A stretch of 64,000 bases of DNA. Source: Candidatus Thiosymbion sp. (lineage in GTDB: Bacteria > Pseudomonadota > Gammaproteobacteria > Chromatiales > Chromatiaceae). A program made the position numbers and the translations under genes. Numbering within the stretch: position 1 is the stretch's first letter; each line of letters opens with the position of its first letter. This document shows positions 11,146-20,673 of this stretch, in pieces. The notes beneath the pieces are model-generated. The model was not told where the DNA came from. It made no database searches and saw nothing but the letters and a program-made list of their open reading frames with translations. The stretch covers positions 24,436 through 88,435 of the forward strand of contig JAHDND010000003.1 in assembly GCA_018435665.1 (NCBI GenBank), read 5' to 3'.

Positions 11146-13109
11146 GATCGCACCTCCCCATCGGCATCGGAGATCTCCTGGGCGGCGCGGTCGAGACCGC
11201 GCGCCTGGAGCTCAAGGCGATCTGGGACCCGGTCACCACGGGACACCAGGTCATCAAGACCCTGTGTGCCTTTGCCAACGATCTGCAGAACCTGAACGGC
11301 GGCTATGTGGTCCTCGGTGTGGCCGAGCAGGACGGCGTTGCCGTCAGACCGGCTCACGGCCTGAGCGCCACTAGCATCGATGCCGCACAGAAGTGGATCC
11401 GCGGAAACTGCAATCGCATCGATCCGGCCTACATGCCGGTGATGGATGTCTGCGAGGTGGACGGAACCCAGGTGCTCGTGCTCTGGGCGCCTGCTTCCGA
11501 TGTTCGTCCCCATCAGGCCCCCGACGGCGCCAAGGGGGAGCGCAAGTACTGGGTTCGCATTGGCAGCGAATCGGTAGAGGCTCGCAACGAGTTACTCACC
11601 TCGCTGCTGCAGCAGACGGCGCGGGTCCCGTTCGATGATCGCCGCGCCCACGAGGCACGCAACGACGATCTCAGTCTCACTTTGGTTCGGGAGTTCCTGA
11701 ACGACGTTCGTAGTGACCTTCGCGATGACCAGGACGCCGAGCGCATCTACCAGGCGATGCAGATCGTGTCGCGGGTCAACGGTCACTGGGTCCCCCGCAA
11801 CGTGGCCTTGCTCTTCTTCAGCGACACCCCCGAGCAGTGGTTTCGTGGGGCGCGGATCGAAGTCGTGGAGTTTCCCGACGAGGCCGGTGGCAACACCCTG
11901 ACCGAGAAGGTCTTTCGCGGACCTTTGCAGCACCAGTTGCGGCAATGCCTCGCCCACTTGGAGAGCATGACGACCCGCCATCTCGAGAAGAGTACGGTGG
12001 GAGTCGAGACCCGGGGTTGGCTCAGCTTCCCGGTGCCCGCCCTGCGCGAAGCGCTGGTCAATGCCGTCTACCACCGCGGCTACGAGGCCTGTGTCGAGCC
12101 CACCAAGGTCTACCTCTACCCGAACCGCATCGAGATCATCAGCTATCCCGGTCCGGTTCCTGGGATCGAACAACCGCATCTCTCCGGCGCGGTGGCCCCC
12201 CCGCCGGTCCCCGCCAGAAATCGACGCATCGGGGAGTTTCTCAAGGAGCTGCGCCTCGCCGAGGGACGGGGAACCGGATTGCCCAAGATCCGGCGCAGCA
12301 TGGCCGAAAACGGTTCGCCATCACCCGTCTTCGACTTCGACGAGGGGCGGAGCTACTTCCGGGTTACGCTGCCCGCCCACCACGAGTACGTGGCCCTGGC
12401 CATTTTGCGCGATTATGCCTACAAGAAGGCGACGGGGGATGGACACCAGGCGCTGGAGCTTCTCGATCAGGCTTGGCGGGAGGGGATGCGCTCACCATCC
12501 ATCGCGGTGGTCTTGGTCCGCGAGAAGGCCGATCAGGGCGATCTCTCCGGTGCCGAGTCCCTGGTTGCGGATCTCGACGCCCCCGAGCTTGGCACCTATG
12601 CCCGGGCGCTGACGGCCCTCGCCTCCTCGTACGCCGATGCGGGGGATGAGAAGAGATCCAAGGCACTGCTGAACCGGCTACCGCTGATCCTCGCGGCGCA
12701 AGATGCGTTCGATGCCGCAATCCTGGAGCGACGGCTGAATCGTCAGGATCGCGCCCATCGACTCTTCGAGCGGGCGGGGGATCTCGTCCTGCAGGACGCG
12801 CGTGCCCTTCACGAATTTGCCCAGACCAAGATGACGCTCACCGGGCAACTCAGGCACTCTCGACGGCCTGGGGATCAGCAAGTCCGCAACCGCCTGCTCC
12901 AAGAGGCAATGGCCTATCTCGAAAGGGTCATCCAAATGGATGCACCGCCCACACGCCATGCCTGGGCCTGGTTCAATCTCGGGCAGGTGCGTCAATGGCT
13001 GAAGCAGCCACGTCAGGACGTCATCGCGGCGTATCAGAAGGCTTGCGATCTCGCGCCCGATGAAGACCGCTTCCAGAGGGCTCTGGCCCAGGCTGGGAGA
13101 GGCGCATGA
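11142..13109 (+). CDS. AlbA_2/Schlafen-type ATP-binding protein with helical-repeat C-terminus (extra gene in the island)
   Basis: This 655-aa protein opens with an AlbA_2 (PF04326-like) domain: ETARLELKAIW near residue 17 and LCAFANDLQNLNGGYVVLGV near 45-65. The middle carries the ATP-binding tail common to this family (ALREALVNAVYHRGYE at about 300, and LRLAEGRGTGLPKIRRSM at about 370). From about 415 to the end are helical, TPR-like repeats such as HAWAWFNLGQVRQWLKQPRQD. It overlaps the methyltransferase and the next ATPase by 4 nt each, so it is a full operon member. The eight-gene MADS layout as I remember it has no such gene here, so it looks like an accession to the system. The AlbA_2 fold occurs in nucleic-acid-binding proteins and in nucleases; which applies here cannot be told. 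Confidence 0.8.
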   Translation: MRSHLPIGIGDLLGGAVETARLELKAIWDPVTTGHQVIKTLCAFANDLQNLNGGYVVLGVAEQDGVAVRPAHGLSATSIDAAQKWIRGNCNRIDPAYMPVMDVCEVDGTQVLVLWAPASDVRPHQAPDGAKGERKYWVRIGSESVEARNELLTSLLQQTARVPFDDRRAHEARNDDLSLTLVREFLNDVRSDLRDDQDAERIYQAMQIVSRVNGHWVPRNVALLFFSDTPEQWFRGARIEVVEFPDEAGGNTLTEKVFRGPLQHQLRQCLAHLESMTTRHLEKSTVGVETRGWLSFPVPALREALVNAVYHRGYEACVEPTKVYLYPNRIEIISYPGPVPGIEQPHLSGAVAPPPVPARNRRIGEFLKELRLAEGRGTGLPKIRRSMAENGSPSPVFDFDEGRSYFRVTLPAHHEYVALAILRDYAYKKATGDGHQALELLDQAWREGMRSPSIAVVLVREKADQGDLSGAESLVADLDAPELGTYARALTALASSYADAGDEKRSKALLNRLPLILAAQDAFDAAILERRLNRQDRAHRLFERAGDLVLQDARALHEFAQTKMTLTGQLRHSRRPGDQQVRNRLLQEAMAYLERVIQMDAPPTRHAWAWFNLGQVRQWLKQPRQDVIAAYQKACDLAPDEDRFQRALAQAGRGA

Positions 13110-14395
13110 TCACCCGTATCGACGCCACCAACTATCGGTGCTTCGAGCGGCTCGGTGTACCGTTGTCCGACTTCTGCGTCATCGCCGGTGCCAACGGCTC
13201 GGGCAAGACGACGCTGCTCGACATCCCGGTACTTCTCGGCGACTTGCTTCGCAGCCGCAATGTGGCCGGCGCCTTCATGGAACGTCTGCTCGGCCGCGGC
13301 GCCCGGGCGGCCTCGCTCGACGAGATCCCGTTCCGCGCTCAACGCAAGAGCTTCTCGATCGGGATCGAGGCGCGGCTGCCTGACGCCGTGAAGCAACAGC
13401 TCGTCGGTGCCTCAACCGACGCGGTGCAACGCGATGAGACGAAGTGGCCGACTCACATCCGTTATGAGATCCGCCTGGAATCAGAGGAAGAACACCAGCT
13501 CGTCGTTCAGAGCGAATACCTGTTCGTGTTCCCGTACGACAATGCCTATGAGGCAGGACGCCTGCCCATGCAGGGAGAGAACGCGAACAACAAGGGCTGG
13601 CGGTTCATTCTGAAGCGCGCGCGCAGCTGGGAGGATGTGTCGGAGGCCACGTTGAGGCCGGAGAAAAAGGGTGGCAGGGATCGCGACTCACAGGTCGACC
13701 GCACGGTGCTTGCCCTGCCCCGCCTCCAATACGAGTCAGAATCCGAGTTCGCGGCCGGTCGATGGCTCCTCGACCTGCTTCTCGACGGTGTTCTCTTCTT
13801 CGACCCCAAGTGGGGCGAGCTGCGTCAGGCCAGCCCGCCCGGGCTACCGAAAAAGCTCATGGGTTCAGGGGAGAACCTCCCCTGGCTCGCACTGCGGCTG
13901 CAGCAGACCGCCCCGGACCGTTTCGTCGCCTGGGTCGCGCACATGCGCACGGCATTGCCGCAGATCACCGGAATCTCCCTGCGCGAGCGTGAAGAAGACC
14001 ACCACGCCTATTTCCGCGTGCAGTACGAGGGGGGCTACGAGGTCACCTCCTCCGGGCTGTCGGAGGGGACGCTGCGGATCTTCGCGCTCACCCTGGTCGC
14101 CTACCTCGACGACATGCCGCCGTTGCTGGTTATCGAAGAGCCGGAGAACAGCATCCATCCCCAGGCGATTGACACCATCATGCAGTCGCTCCGCTCGCTC
14201 TACGGCCAACAGGTGTGGGTCTCGACCCACTCCCCGGTCGTGTTGGCGGATGCACATGTGTCGGAGCTGGTCATCACGCGACTGGACCGGTCAGGGGCAG
14301 CGACAGTGATTCCGGGCACCGAGCACCCCCGACTCGCACAGTGGAAGGGTGGCATCGATCTGGGCAGCCTGTTCGCCACTGGGGTCTTCGAATGA
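13106..14395 (+). CDS. mad3: MAD3-like AAA family ATPase (OLD/RecF-like)
   Basis: This is a 429-aa ABC/SMC-type ATPase. Walker A GANGSGKTT is at 28-36, directly after the ITRIDATNYRCFERL opening typical of AAA_15/AAA_21 proteins. A signature-like SSGLSEGTLRIFAL is near 313, Walker B LLVIEEPENSIHPQ near 345, and the His switch VSTHSPVVLADA near 373. No nuclease (Toprim) domain is fused. The following gene overlaps by 4 nt and may be its partner, as in split OLD-like pairs. It probably couples sensing of invading DNA or of DNA ends to an effector. Confidence 0.82.
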   Translation: MITRIDATNYRCFERLGVPLSDFCVIAGANGSGKTTLLDIPVLLGDLLRSRNVAGAFMERLLGRGARAASLDEIPFRAQRKSFSIGIEARLPDAVKQQLVGASTDAVQRDETKWPTHIRYEIRLESEEEHQLVVQSEYLFVFPYDNAYEAGRLPMQGENANNKGWRFILKRARSWEDVSEATLRPEKKGGRDRDSQVDRTVLALPRLQYESESEFAAGRWLLDLLLDGVLFFDPKWGELRQASPPGLPKKLMGSGENLPWLALRLQQTAPDRFVAWVAHMRTALPQITGISLREREEDHHAYFRVQYEGGYEVTSSGLSEGTLRIFALTLVAYLDDMPPLLVIEEPENSIHPQAIDTIMQSLRSLYGQQVWVSTHSPVVLADAHVSELVITRLDRSGAATVIPGTEHPRLAQWKGGIDLGSLFATGVFE

Positions 14396-15036
14396 ACGAC
14401 CTCCTCTTCCTCGTGGCCGACAAGGACATGGCCGAGGCGGTGGCCGGCTTGCTCGAACGCGATCAGGTTCATCGCGTGGTCGGCTGTGGTCCCTTCGACT
14501 TTGATAGCCGCCGCGACATCAAGGTGGCCGCCGGGCAGAACGACCCCGGTCTCTATGTGCGTGCCAACGAGCTGCTTCGCCCGCTGACGGCCGACTACCG
14601 TCGTGCGGTGGTGATCGTTGATGAGGAATGGGACGGCAGTCCGGGGGCCGAGGCGATTGAGCAGCAACTCCGGGCACATCTTGCCGACGCCGGCTGGTCC
14701 GCAGATGCGGCGCTGGCCCTCGTGGTGTGTCCCGAAGCGGATGTGTGGCTTTGGTCCGACTCGCCGCATTCGGCAAGGGCACTCGGATGGCCGTCTTGGA
14801 GCGAACTGCGGCCCGCCCTTGAGGGCGAGGGCTGGATTGCCCCTGGACAGGCCAAGCCTGACCGACCCAAGGAGGCCGCGGAGTGGGCGTTGAGGCACTG
14901 CGGACACAAGGCACCGCGTTCGGCTGCGCTCTATCGGCAGGTGGCGTCGCGGGCATCCATCAAGCGCTGCGAAGACAGTGCCCTTGAGCGGCTTCTGAGC
15001 ACCCTTCGAGCTTGGTTTCCCAGAGAGGCAGCGTGA
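14392..15036 (+). CDS. mad4: MAD4-like protein of unknown function (Toprim/DUF4276-like partner of the AAA ATPase)
   Basis: This 214-aa cytoplasmic protein has a start fixed by an ATGA overlap with the ATPase stop. The N-terminus alternates strand and helix (LLFLVADKDMAEAVAGLLE), and an acidic strand VVIVDEEWDGSPG lies near residues 71-83. That layout resembles Toprim-type or DUF4276 proteins that sit beside OLD-like ATPases, but the usual catalytic Glu at the first strand is Asp (ADKD) and the DxD is not clear. The C-terminal third is helical. A role as regulator or effector of the ATPase is inferred from position only. Confidence 0.65.
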   Translation: MNDLLFLVADKDMAEAVAGLLERDQVHRVVGCGPFDFDSRRDIKVAAGQNDPGLYVRANELLRPLTADYRRAVVIVDEEWDGSPGAEAIEQQLRAHLADAGWSADAALALVVCPEADVWLWSDSPHSARALGWPSWSELRPALEGEGWIAPGQAKPDRPKEAAEWALRHCGHKAPRSAALYRQVASRASIKRCEDSALERLLSTLRAWFPREAA

Positions 15037-15103
15037 AGGGCACGAGCATATACGATTCGTGCGAAATCCTGCTGGAGCACGTCACCGCAAGCGGAGATGT
15101 GAG

Positions 15104-16486
15104 ATGCGAGTAGGATCGGTCCGTTCATCTGAATGTCTCGGCGACGGTCGCCGACTCAATGCCGGGTACTTCTTAGCCGAGGACGAACAGGCCGTTCGCC
15201 GGCTACGTGCCTGGAGTCGCGATCAAGCCGAGCTAGGCGACCTTGTCGCTGAGGTCTATAGCGGTCCAATCTTCAGGAAGATCTCCGTCGCAGCCGGGCG
15301 TGGTGTTGGCTATGTATCTGCGAATGATCTTTTCAGAGCGTGCATTGCTCCTAGCGACCACCTGTCTAACCGCCATGGCGAACTCCTTGATTCTCTGCGC
15401 CTCATACCTGGCACCATTATCCTGACATGCTCTGGGATGAATCTCGGGAAGTCCATATGGGTCAGAGACGACATGGACGGACTTGCTGGATCCGGAGACC
15501 TGATCCGCATTGTGCCTGATGCCAACAAGGCGCCAGGGGGATTTGTCTTCGCCTTCATGTCCTCCAGATATGGGGTGGCATCCGTCCGAAAGCTGATATT
15601 CGGAGGTCATATCAAGCACATTGCGCCAAATGATGTGAGCCGCATTCTTGTTCCGAGGCTCGGTGACGACATCGAACAGCAAGTGCACCGACTGGTCATT
15701 GCCGCGGCAAGATCAAGGGCAGCCGCCGCACACCTGAAGGCAAAGGCCAACGGTATTTTTCTCAATCAGTTGGGGTTGAGTGACATTTCAAGCACGGATA
15801 CGCCGATCTCATTCGCAACATTCACTGTATCGAGCGGGATCCTTGGTCGACTAGACGCAGCGCACCACTCTCCGAGTTGCAGGTCAGCGACTCAGCAGCT
15901 TGCCGAGTCCGCGTCAGAAAGGCGAGCCGTGGCGGACGTTGGAGAAGTTTTCACCCCAGGGATATTCAAGCGACGTCATGTGGAAATCCCTGAATACGGC
16001 TATCCGTACTTCTCCGGGTCTGAACTCTTTCAGATCGATGCCGCGCCACGCGGGTATCTCTCGCGGAAGTGGCCCGGCATCGAGGACTATCGAGTCGAGA
16101 AAGACTGGCTGCTGATCCAAGACGCGGGACAACTCGGGGGGCTGATCGGAAATGTGGTGCGGGTGCCACCATCTGTCGCCGGCGGAGTTGTCTCAAACCA
16201 CTTGATGCGAGTCGCCATCGATGATCACGAGAATGCGGCGTACGTGTTCGCCGTCCTGAGTTCAGCTCACGGTTACCGCTCCATCGTTCGAAACGCCTTC
16301 GGTTCAAGCATTCCGCAGTTGGACCCCAAGCACGTTGGCGCGATTCAAGTGCCCTGGCCCGACGACAGAGTGCGGACTGCCGTGGCTGCCCCTGTCCTGC
16401 GAGCGTGGCAGCTAGAAGACGAAGCGATCATTTCCGGACGTTCGGCTGTGGCCCTCGTCGAACGCGCCATCGAGGAAGCAGCCTGA
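15104..16486 (+). CDS. mad5: MAD5-like type I restriction specificity subunit (HsdS)
   Basis: This 460-aa protein has two target-recognition halves. Each ends in the conserved block of HsdS proteins: GGHIKHIAPNDVSRILVP near 175-192, and GSSIPQLDPKHVGAIQVPWP near 410-430. Each block is followed by helical dimerisation segments. It should give the MAD2 methyltransferase its two-part recognition sequence. The ATG at 15104 has GGAG 8 nt upstream. It follows mad4 after 67 nt, the only real gap inside the operon. Base composition is lower in GC than the flanking genes: 33 of 60 bases on the line at 15421, against 40 of 60 on the line at 17641 in the kinase gene. This fits the frequent exchange of specificity genes. 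Confidence 0.85.
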   Translation: MRVGSVRSSECLGDGRRLNAGYFLAEDEQAVRRLRAWSRDQAELGDLVAEVYSGPIFRKISVAAGRGVGYVSANDLFRACIAPSDHLSNRHGELLDSLRLIPGTIILTCSGMNLGKSIWVRDDMDGLAGSGDLIRIVPDANKAPGGFVFAFMSSRYGVASVRKLIFGGHIKHIAPNDVSRILVPRLGDDIEQQVHRLVIAAARSRAAAAHLKAKANGIFLNQLGLSDISSTDTPISFATFTVSSGILGRLDAAHHSPSCRSATQQLAESASERRAVADVGEVFTPGIFKRRHVEIPEYGYPYFSGSELFQIDAAPRGYLSRKWPGIEDYRVEKDWLLIQDAGQLGGLIGNVVRVPPSVAGGVVSNHLMRVAIDDHENAAYVFAVLSSAHGYRSIVRNAFGSSIPQLDPKHVGAIQVPWPDDRVRTAVAAPVLRAWQLEDEAIISGRSAVALVERAIEEAA

Positions 16487-19400
16487 TGGCCACGGTGGTC
16501 CCCATCGGCGAGCCCGTAAATGACGCCGAGCGCCAGGCGATCGCCCACCTGCGAGACCACCTCCCCAGCAGCTACACCCTCTTCCACAACTTTGAGATCC
16601 GCCGCGACGGCGAGACCTTCGAGGTTGACCTGGCCGTGCTCGCCCCGCATGCGCTCTATCTCGTCGACGTGAAGGGCACCCGCGGGCTCATCGATGTCTA
16701 CGGGCCCAAGTGGTATCCGGAGGGCCGGCAGCCCTACAACTCGCCCCTGCTCAAGCTCCACGGCCACGCGAAGACGGTGAAGGGCATCCTCACCAAGAGC
16801 CAGCCGGGCCGACGCGAGATCGACGGCGTGTTCTGCGAGGTGGCCGTGCTGCTCACGGCGCCCGACGCGCACCTCGTCGACCAGGCTGAGCGTGACAGTG
16901 AGAAGGTCACGACGCTTAAGGCATCCGCGGCCTTCTTCCAAAACGCCGGCCGCATCCCGCCGCGCTTCGAGAAGAACATCACGCCCCTGCACGCCATGGT
17001 GCGCAGCGCGTTGCTCGGCGTTGCGCACCCGCGCTCCGGTCCGACGGTACTCGGCGACTGGGAGGTCGTGGAACGGCTCGGCGCCAACGAGACGTTCGCC
17101 GAATACCGCGCCATCAATACCTTCGCCGGCAAGCGCGGCGGCACGGCCCTGCTGCGGGTGTACCGGGCCGATGCCTACCTGACGGGTCAGGACGCCCGTG
17201 CGCGACAGAAGGCCCGCATCGCCAACGCCTTCTACGCACTCAACCGCCTACCCGGACACCCCTTCATCGCCGGGGCCAAGAGCTTTTTCGCTACCGAGGG
17301 CGAGGACCGATACGTACTCGTCACCGAGGACGTGTCGGGACAGGCGCTGCGACTCCACGTCGACAAGCCCGCGCTGGCGCTGACCCTCGATCAGAAGCTC
17401 CGGGTCGCCCGCGAGTTGCTGGAGGCCCTCGCGTTCTGCCACGCACACGAGGTCGTGCACCGCGATCTGTCGCCCGGCACCATCCTGCTGGGCAGCGACG
17501 GTCACCTGCGCCTGACGGGCTTCGACCACGCGCGCGCCGGCACGGATCGCAGCCTAACCATCGCGGACGCGATCATCGAGCAGGTCGACCCTGCGTACGC
17601 GGCGCCCGAGACCTGGCGGGAGCCGGCGCACGCCAGCCCGGCGTCGGATGTCTTCGGCGCTGGCCTCGTGCTCTACGAGCTCTTCACGGGACAACGCCCG
17701 TTCAGCTCGCCGACCGAGATCTTCGACCAAGGCGGGGCCTTCCCGATCAAGCCGTCGGCACTTCGTGCGGAGATCGCGCCAACGCTGGACGATTGGCTGT
17801 CCCGGCTCTGCGCCTTCAATCCCGAGCAACGGCCTACAGCCGCCGCCGCGATCAAGGCCCTCGACGTGGCCCTGGCCGCCTCGCTACCAGTAGAGCCAGT
17901 CACGCAGCCCGAAACGCCTTCAACCCCGCCGCCGAAGCCCGAAACACCCTCGCTGGCCGCCATCGATTGGACCCAGGTCCCACGGGGCACACTGCTGGCC
18001 GGCAAACTCGAGGTCCAGTCCCGCCTCGGCCGGGGGACCTTCGGTGTCGTCTACAAGGTGGTCGATACCCTGGGTGACGTGACGCGCGCCCTGAAGCTCA
18101 TCCTGCGCGACCGCCACTCGACGCTCGAACGGCTCAAGAAGGAGTACAAGACCCTCGTCCATCTGCCCGAGCATCCGCATGTGGTGCGCGTCATCGACGC
18201 CAACGTGCTGCCTGGCGACGGGCCGCCGTACATGCTCTTCGAGTATGTCGACGGGGAGGATCTGGGCGACCTGATCCACGACGCCCGCTTTGCGCCGGAG
18301 GACGCGCTGGTCCTCTTTCGGCAGGTGGCCGACGGGCTTCTCCACCTGCATCGCGAGGGCGTCTACCACTGCGACATCAAGCCCCACAACCTGCTCTGGA
18401 CTGTCCGCGGGGCGAAGATCATCGACTTCAACGTGTCGGTCCGCTCCGAGGACAACGGCCACGGCGGGGGCTCGCGCCGGTATCTCCCGCCGGACCTCGA
18501 CCTGTCGGACACCCCGTCACCGAGCGAGCTTAAGGACCGCGACCTCTACGCCCTCGGGCTCACGGTCTACGAGGCGCTCACAGGTAGCTACCCGTGGAAG
18601 TCGACCTCGCCACCGCCCGCGACGGCGGCCCCCGATCCCCGCGAGCTACCTGGGCTTTCCGACCTGGCGCCGGAGCTGACGACGGTCGTGCTCAAGGCCA
18701 TCGCCCCGAGACGAGCGGAGCGCTTCGCATCGGCGTCGGCGCTCATCGAGGCCCTGGAACAGGTCACCCGGGCACGCCGGAAGGCAACAACCGAGACCTC
18801 GGACGCGCTGCTGATCCCGGAGCTGGGCGGCCCCGTCCCGCCGAACACCAATCCGTTCGTTGGCTACCTGCTCACGCTCTATAGCCAGAGCCCCCAGACC
18901 AACGCCGGCACGCGCGGGCTCGATGACCTTGGGCGCCGAACCTATGTCCCGACGCTACTTGACGACGGGCTCATGCCCGAGGTCATCGCTGGCAAGTTCA
19001 AGCTCGTCCTGATCACGGGCAACGCAGGGGATGGTAAGACGGCATTCCTGCAGCAGCTTGAGGCCCAGGCCAGCGAGCTGGCGGGATTCGTCTCGGGCGA
19101 GATGCTCCGCAACGGCCGGCGCTTCACCACGGGCGAGCGGGCCTTCCTGACCAACTATGACGGCTCCCAGGACGAAGACGACCGTACCAACGGCCAGGTG
19201 CTGCGGGAGTTCTTCGCGCCATTCCAGGGCGACAACCCGGGCGCCTGGCCCGACAGCGAGACCCGCATCGTGGCCATCAACGAGGGACGCCTCGTCGACT
19301 TCCTGCAAACCGAGCAAGGGCAGTTCCCGGCGCTCCTGCGGCTGCTCGAAGCGGGTCTGCGGACGGGGTCAGACGCTCACGGTGTGGCCGTAGTGAACCT

Positions 19401-20673
19401 CAACCTGCGCAGCGTCGTGGCCAACGGTGCAGGGCTCGACGACTCGATCCTGGAGCGGCAGACCCGGCTCCTCACGCACCCAAAGTTCTGGCAGGCGTGC
19501 CAGAGCTGCAACCTCAAGGACAAGTGCTACGCACTGCACAACGCGCAGACCTTCCAGGATCGAACCGCGGGCCCCCAGGTCCTCGACCGCCTCAAGACGC
19601 TGTATACGCTGACCCATCTGCGCGGCCGTCTGCACCTCACGCTGCGAGACCTCCGCTCCGCCCTGGCATTCACGCTCGGGTCCGCGCGCGACTGTGCCGA
19701 GATCCACCAACTCTATGCCGACGGCCGACGGGACGAAATCGCCGCCGGTTTCTACTTCAACGCCTGGATGGGGGCGAACTCGGCGACGGTGGACCGCTTG
19801 TTGTCGCTGCTTCAGGACGTCGACGTCGGCTCGGCCAGCGACCCGCGCATGGACCGCGGCCTGGACTTCGTGAGCCCAACGCAGGACCGCAGCCGCTTCG
19901 GCTTCGCCGACCGAGGTCGCTACGACCACGAGGTATTAAGCGCACTCTACGAGAATCTGCCTCGGGACTTCTCCGGCAAACCGACGCCGCACCGCACGAC
20001 GACGCACCGTCGGTATGTCGCGATGGCGCGCCGGCGTGCCTTCTTCGAGCGTCGCGACAGCGGCTGGCGCGGGATGCTGCCTTACCGCTCGGCCGAGCGG
20101 ATGCTGAAGATGGTACGTGGCGAATCGAGGCCTGAGCTGGCTCTGCCGGAGGTCCTCCAGGCTATCAACCGCGGCGAGGGACTTCTGGACCCGACCCGGC
20201 TCCCTAACAGCCTGGCGTTGCAGGTCCGGCAGGTCGAACGCGGGACCGTTCGCTCCTACCGTCTGTATGACGCGAGCCAGTTCGACCTCGCCGTGGGTGA
20301 TGCCGCGCGTCGCGCATGTTTCGTCGAGCACATGCCCGATTCGCTGATCTTGCGCTTCGACGACCAAGGTAATGCGGCGGAGCTTAGGATCAACCTCGAC
20401 GTGTTCGAAATGCTCGACCGACTGAACCACGGCTATCGGCCGAGTATCGAGGAAGAGCAGGGCTACTATTTGAGCCTGGCCGTGTTCAAGAACGTCCTTG
20501 GCTCAGCGCCATACCACGAGGTGCTGCTCACGACCACGGGGCACGACTTCTATCGCATCGAACGCCACGACGACGGGCGCTTGGAGATGGCCCACCTGGC
20601 GGCGGCCGCTCACGGGGCGCCGCCTGCTGTCGGCGCCGAGCCCGCGTCACCGGAACTCGGAGGGAGGCGCTGA
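16486..20673 (+). CDS. mad6: MAD6-like multidomain protein: NERD, two kinase domains and a P-loop ATPase region
   Basis: This 1395-aa protein starts with the ATG that overlaps the hsdS stop. Residues 1-115 form a NERD-type nuclease-related domain (FEVDLAVLAPHALYLVDVKG). A first kinase-like domain (about 180-470) has HRDLSPGT at about 325 and GFD instead of DFG, so it is probably a pseudokinase. A second kinase domain (about 505-770) looks active: LGRGTFGVVYKV, ALKLI, HCDIKPHN at about 628 and DFN. The C-terminal half carries a P-loop GNAGDGKTAF at about 845 and a CxxC-x5-C cluster (CQSCNLKDKC). NERD plus Ser/Thr kinase recalls PglW of BREX type 2, but no PglX/PglZ is present here. A regulatory phosphorylation role within the defence system is likely. 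Confidence 0.82.
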   Translation: MATVVPIGEPVNDAERQAIAHLRDHLPSSYTLFHNFEIRRDGETFEVDLAVLAPHALYLVDVKGTRGLIDVYGPKWYPEGRQPYNSPLLKLHGHAKTVKGILTKSQPGRREIDGVFCEVAVLLTAPDAHLVDQAERDSEKVTTLKASAAFFQNAGRIPPRFEKNITPLHAMVRSALLGVAHPRSGPTVLGDWEVVERLGANETFAEYRAINTFAGKRGGTALLRVYRADAYLTGQDARARQKARIANAFYALNRLPGHPFIAGAKSFFATEGEDRYVLVTEDVSGQALRLHVDKPALALTLDQKLRVARELLEALAFCHAHEVVHRDLSPGTILLGSDGHLRLTGFDHARAGTDRSLTIADAIIEQVDPAYAAPETWREPAHASPASDVFGAGLVLYELFTGQRPFSSPTEIFDQGGAFPIKPSALRAEIAPTLDDWLSRLCAFNPEQRPTAAAAIKALDVALAASLPVEPVTQPETPSTPPPKPETPSLAAIDWTQVPRGTLLAGKLEVQSRLGRGTFGVVYKVVDTLGDVTRALKLILRDRHSTLERLKKEYKTLVHLPEHPHVVRVIDANVLPGDGPPYMLFEYVDGEDLGDLIHDARFAPEDALVLFRQVADGLLHLHREGVYHCDIKPHNLLWTVRGAKIIDFNVSVRSEDNGHGGGSRRYLPPDLDLSDTPSPSELKDRDLYALGLTVYEALTGSYPWKSTSPPPATAAPDPRELPGLSDLAPELTTVVLKAIAPRRAERFASASALIEALEQVTRARRKATTETSDALLIPELGGPVPPNTNPFVGYLLTLYSQSPQTNAGTRGLDDLGRRTYVPTLLDDGLMPEVIAGKFKLVLITGNAGDGKTAFLQQLEAQASELAGFVSGEMLRNGRRFTTGERAFLTNYDGSQDEDDRTNGQVLREFFAPFQGDNPGAWPDSETRIVAINEGRLVDFLQTEQGQFPALLRLLEAGLRTGSDAHGVAVVNLNLRSVVANGAGLDDSILERQTRLLTHPKFWQACQSCNLKDKCYALHNAQTFQDRTAGPQVLDRLKTLYTLTHLRGRLHLTLRDLRSALAFTLGSARDCAEIHQLYADGRRDEIAAGFYFNAWMGANSATVDRLLSLLQDVDVGSASDPRMDRGLDFVSPTQDRSRFGFADRGRYDHEVLSALYENLPRDFSGKPTPHRTTTHRRYVAMARRRAFFERRDSGWRGMLPYRSAERMLKMVRGESRPELALPEVLQAINRGEGLLDPTRLPNSLALQVRQVERGTVRSYRLYDASQFDLAVGDAARRACFVEHMPDSLILRFDDQGNAAELRINLDVFEMLDRLNHGYRPSIEEEQGYYLSLAVFKNVLGSAPYHEVLLTTTGHDFYRIERHDDGRLEMAHLAAAAHGAPPAVGAEPASPELGGRR

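Noticed and set aside
8862..16486. Reading the first part as an ordinary type I restriction-modification system
   Set aside because: HsdM- and HsdS-like genes are present but there is no HsdR helicase-nuclease, and the other genes are interwoven by overlaps.
16486..20673. Reading the island as BREX type 2 (Pgl) because of the NERD-kinase protein
   Set aside because: There is no PglZ phosphatase and no PglX-like methylase with the expected neighbours. HsdS and the HerA-type giant ATPase fit MADS better.
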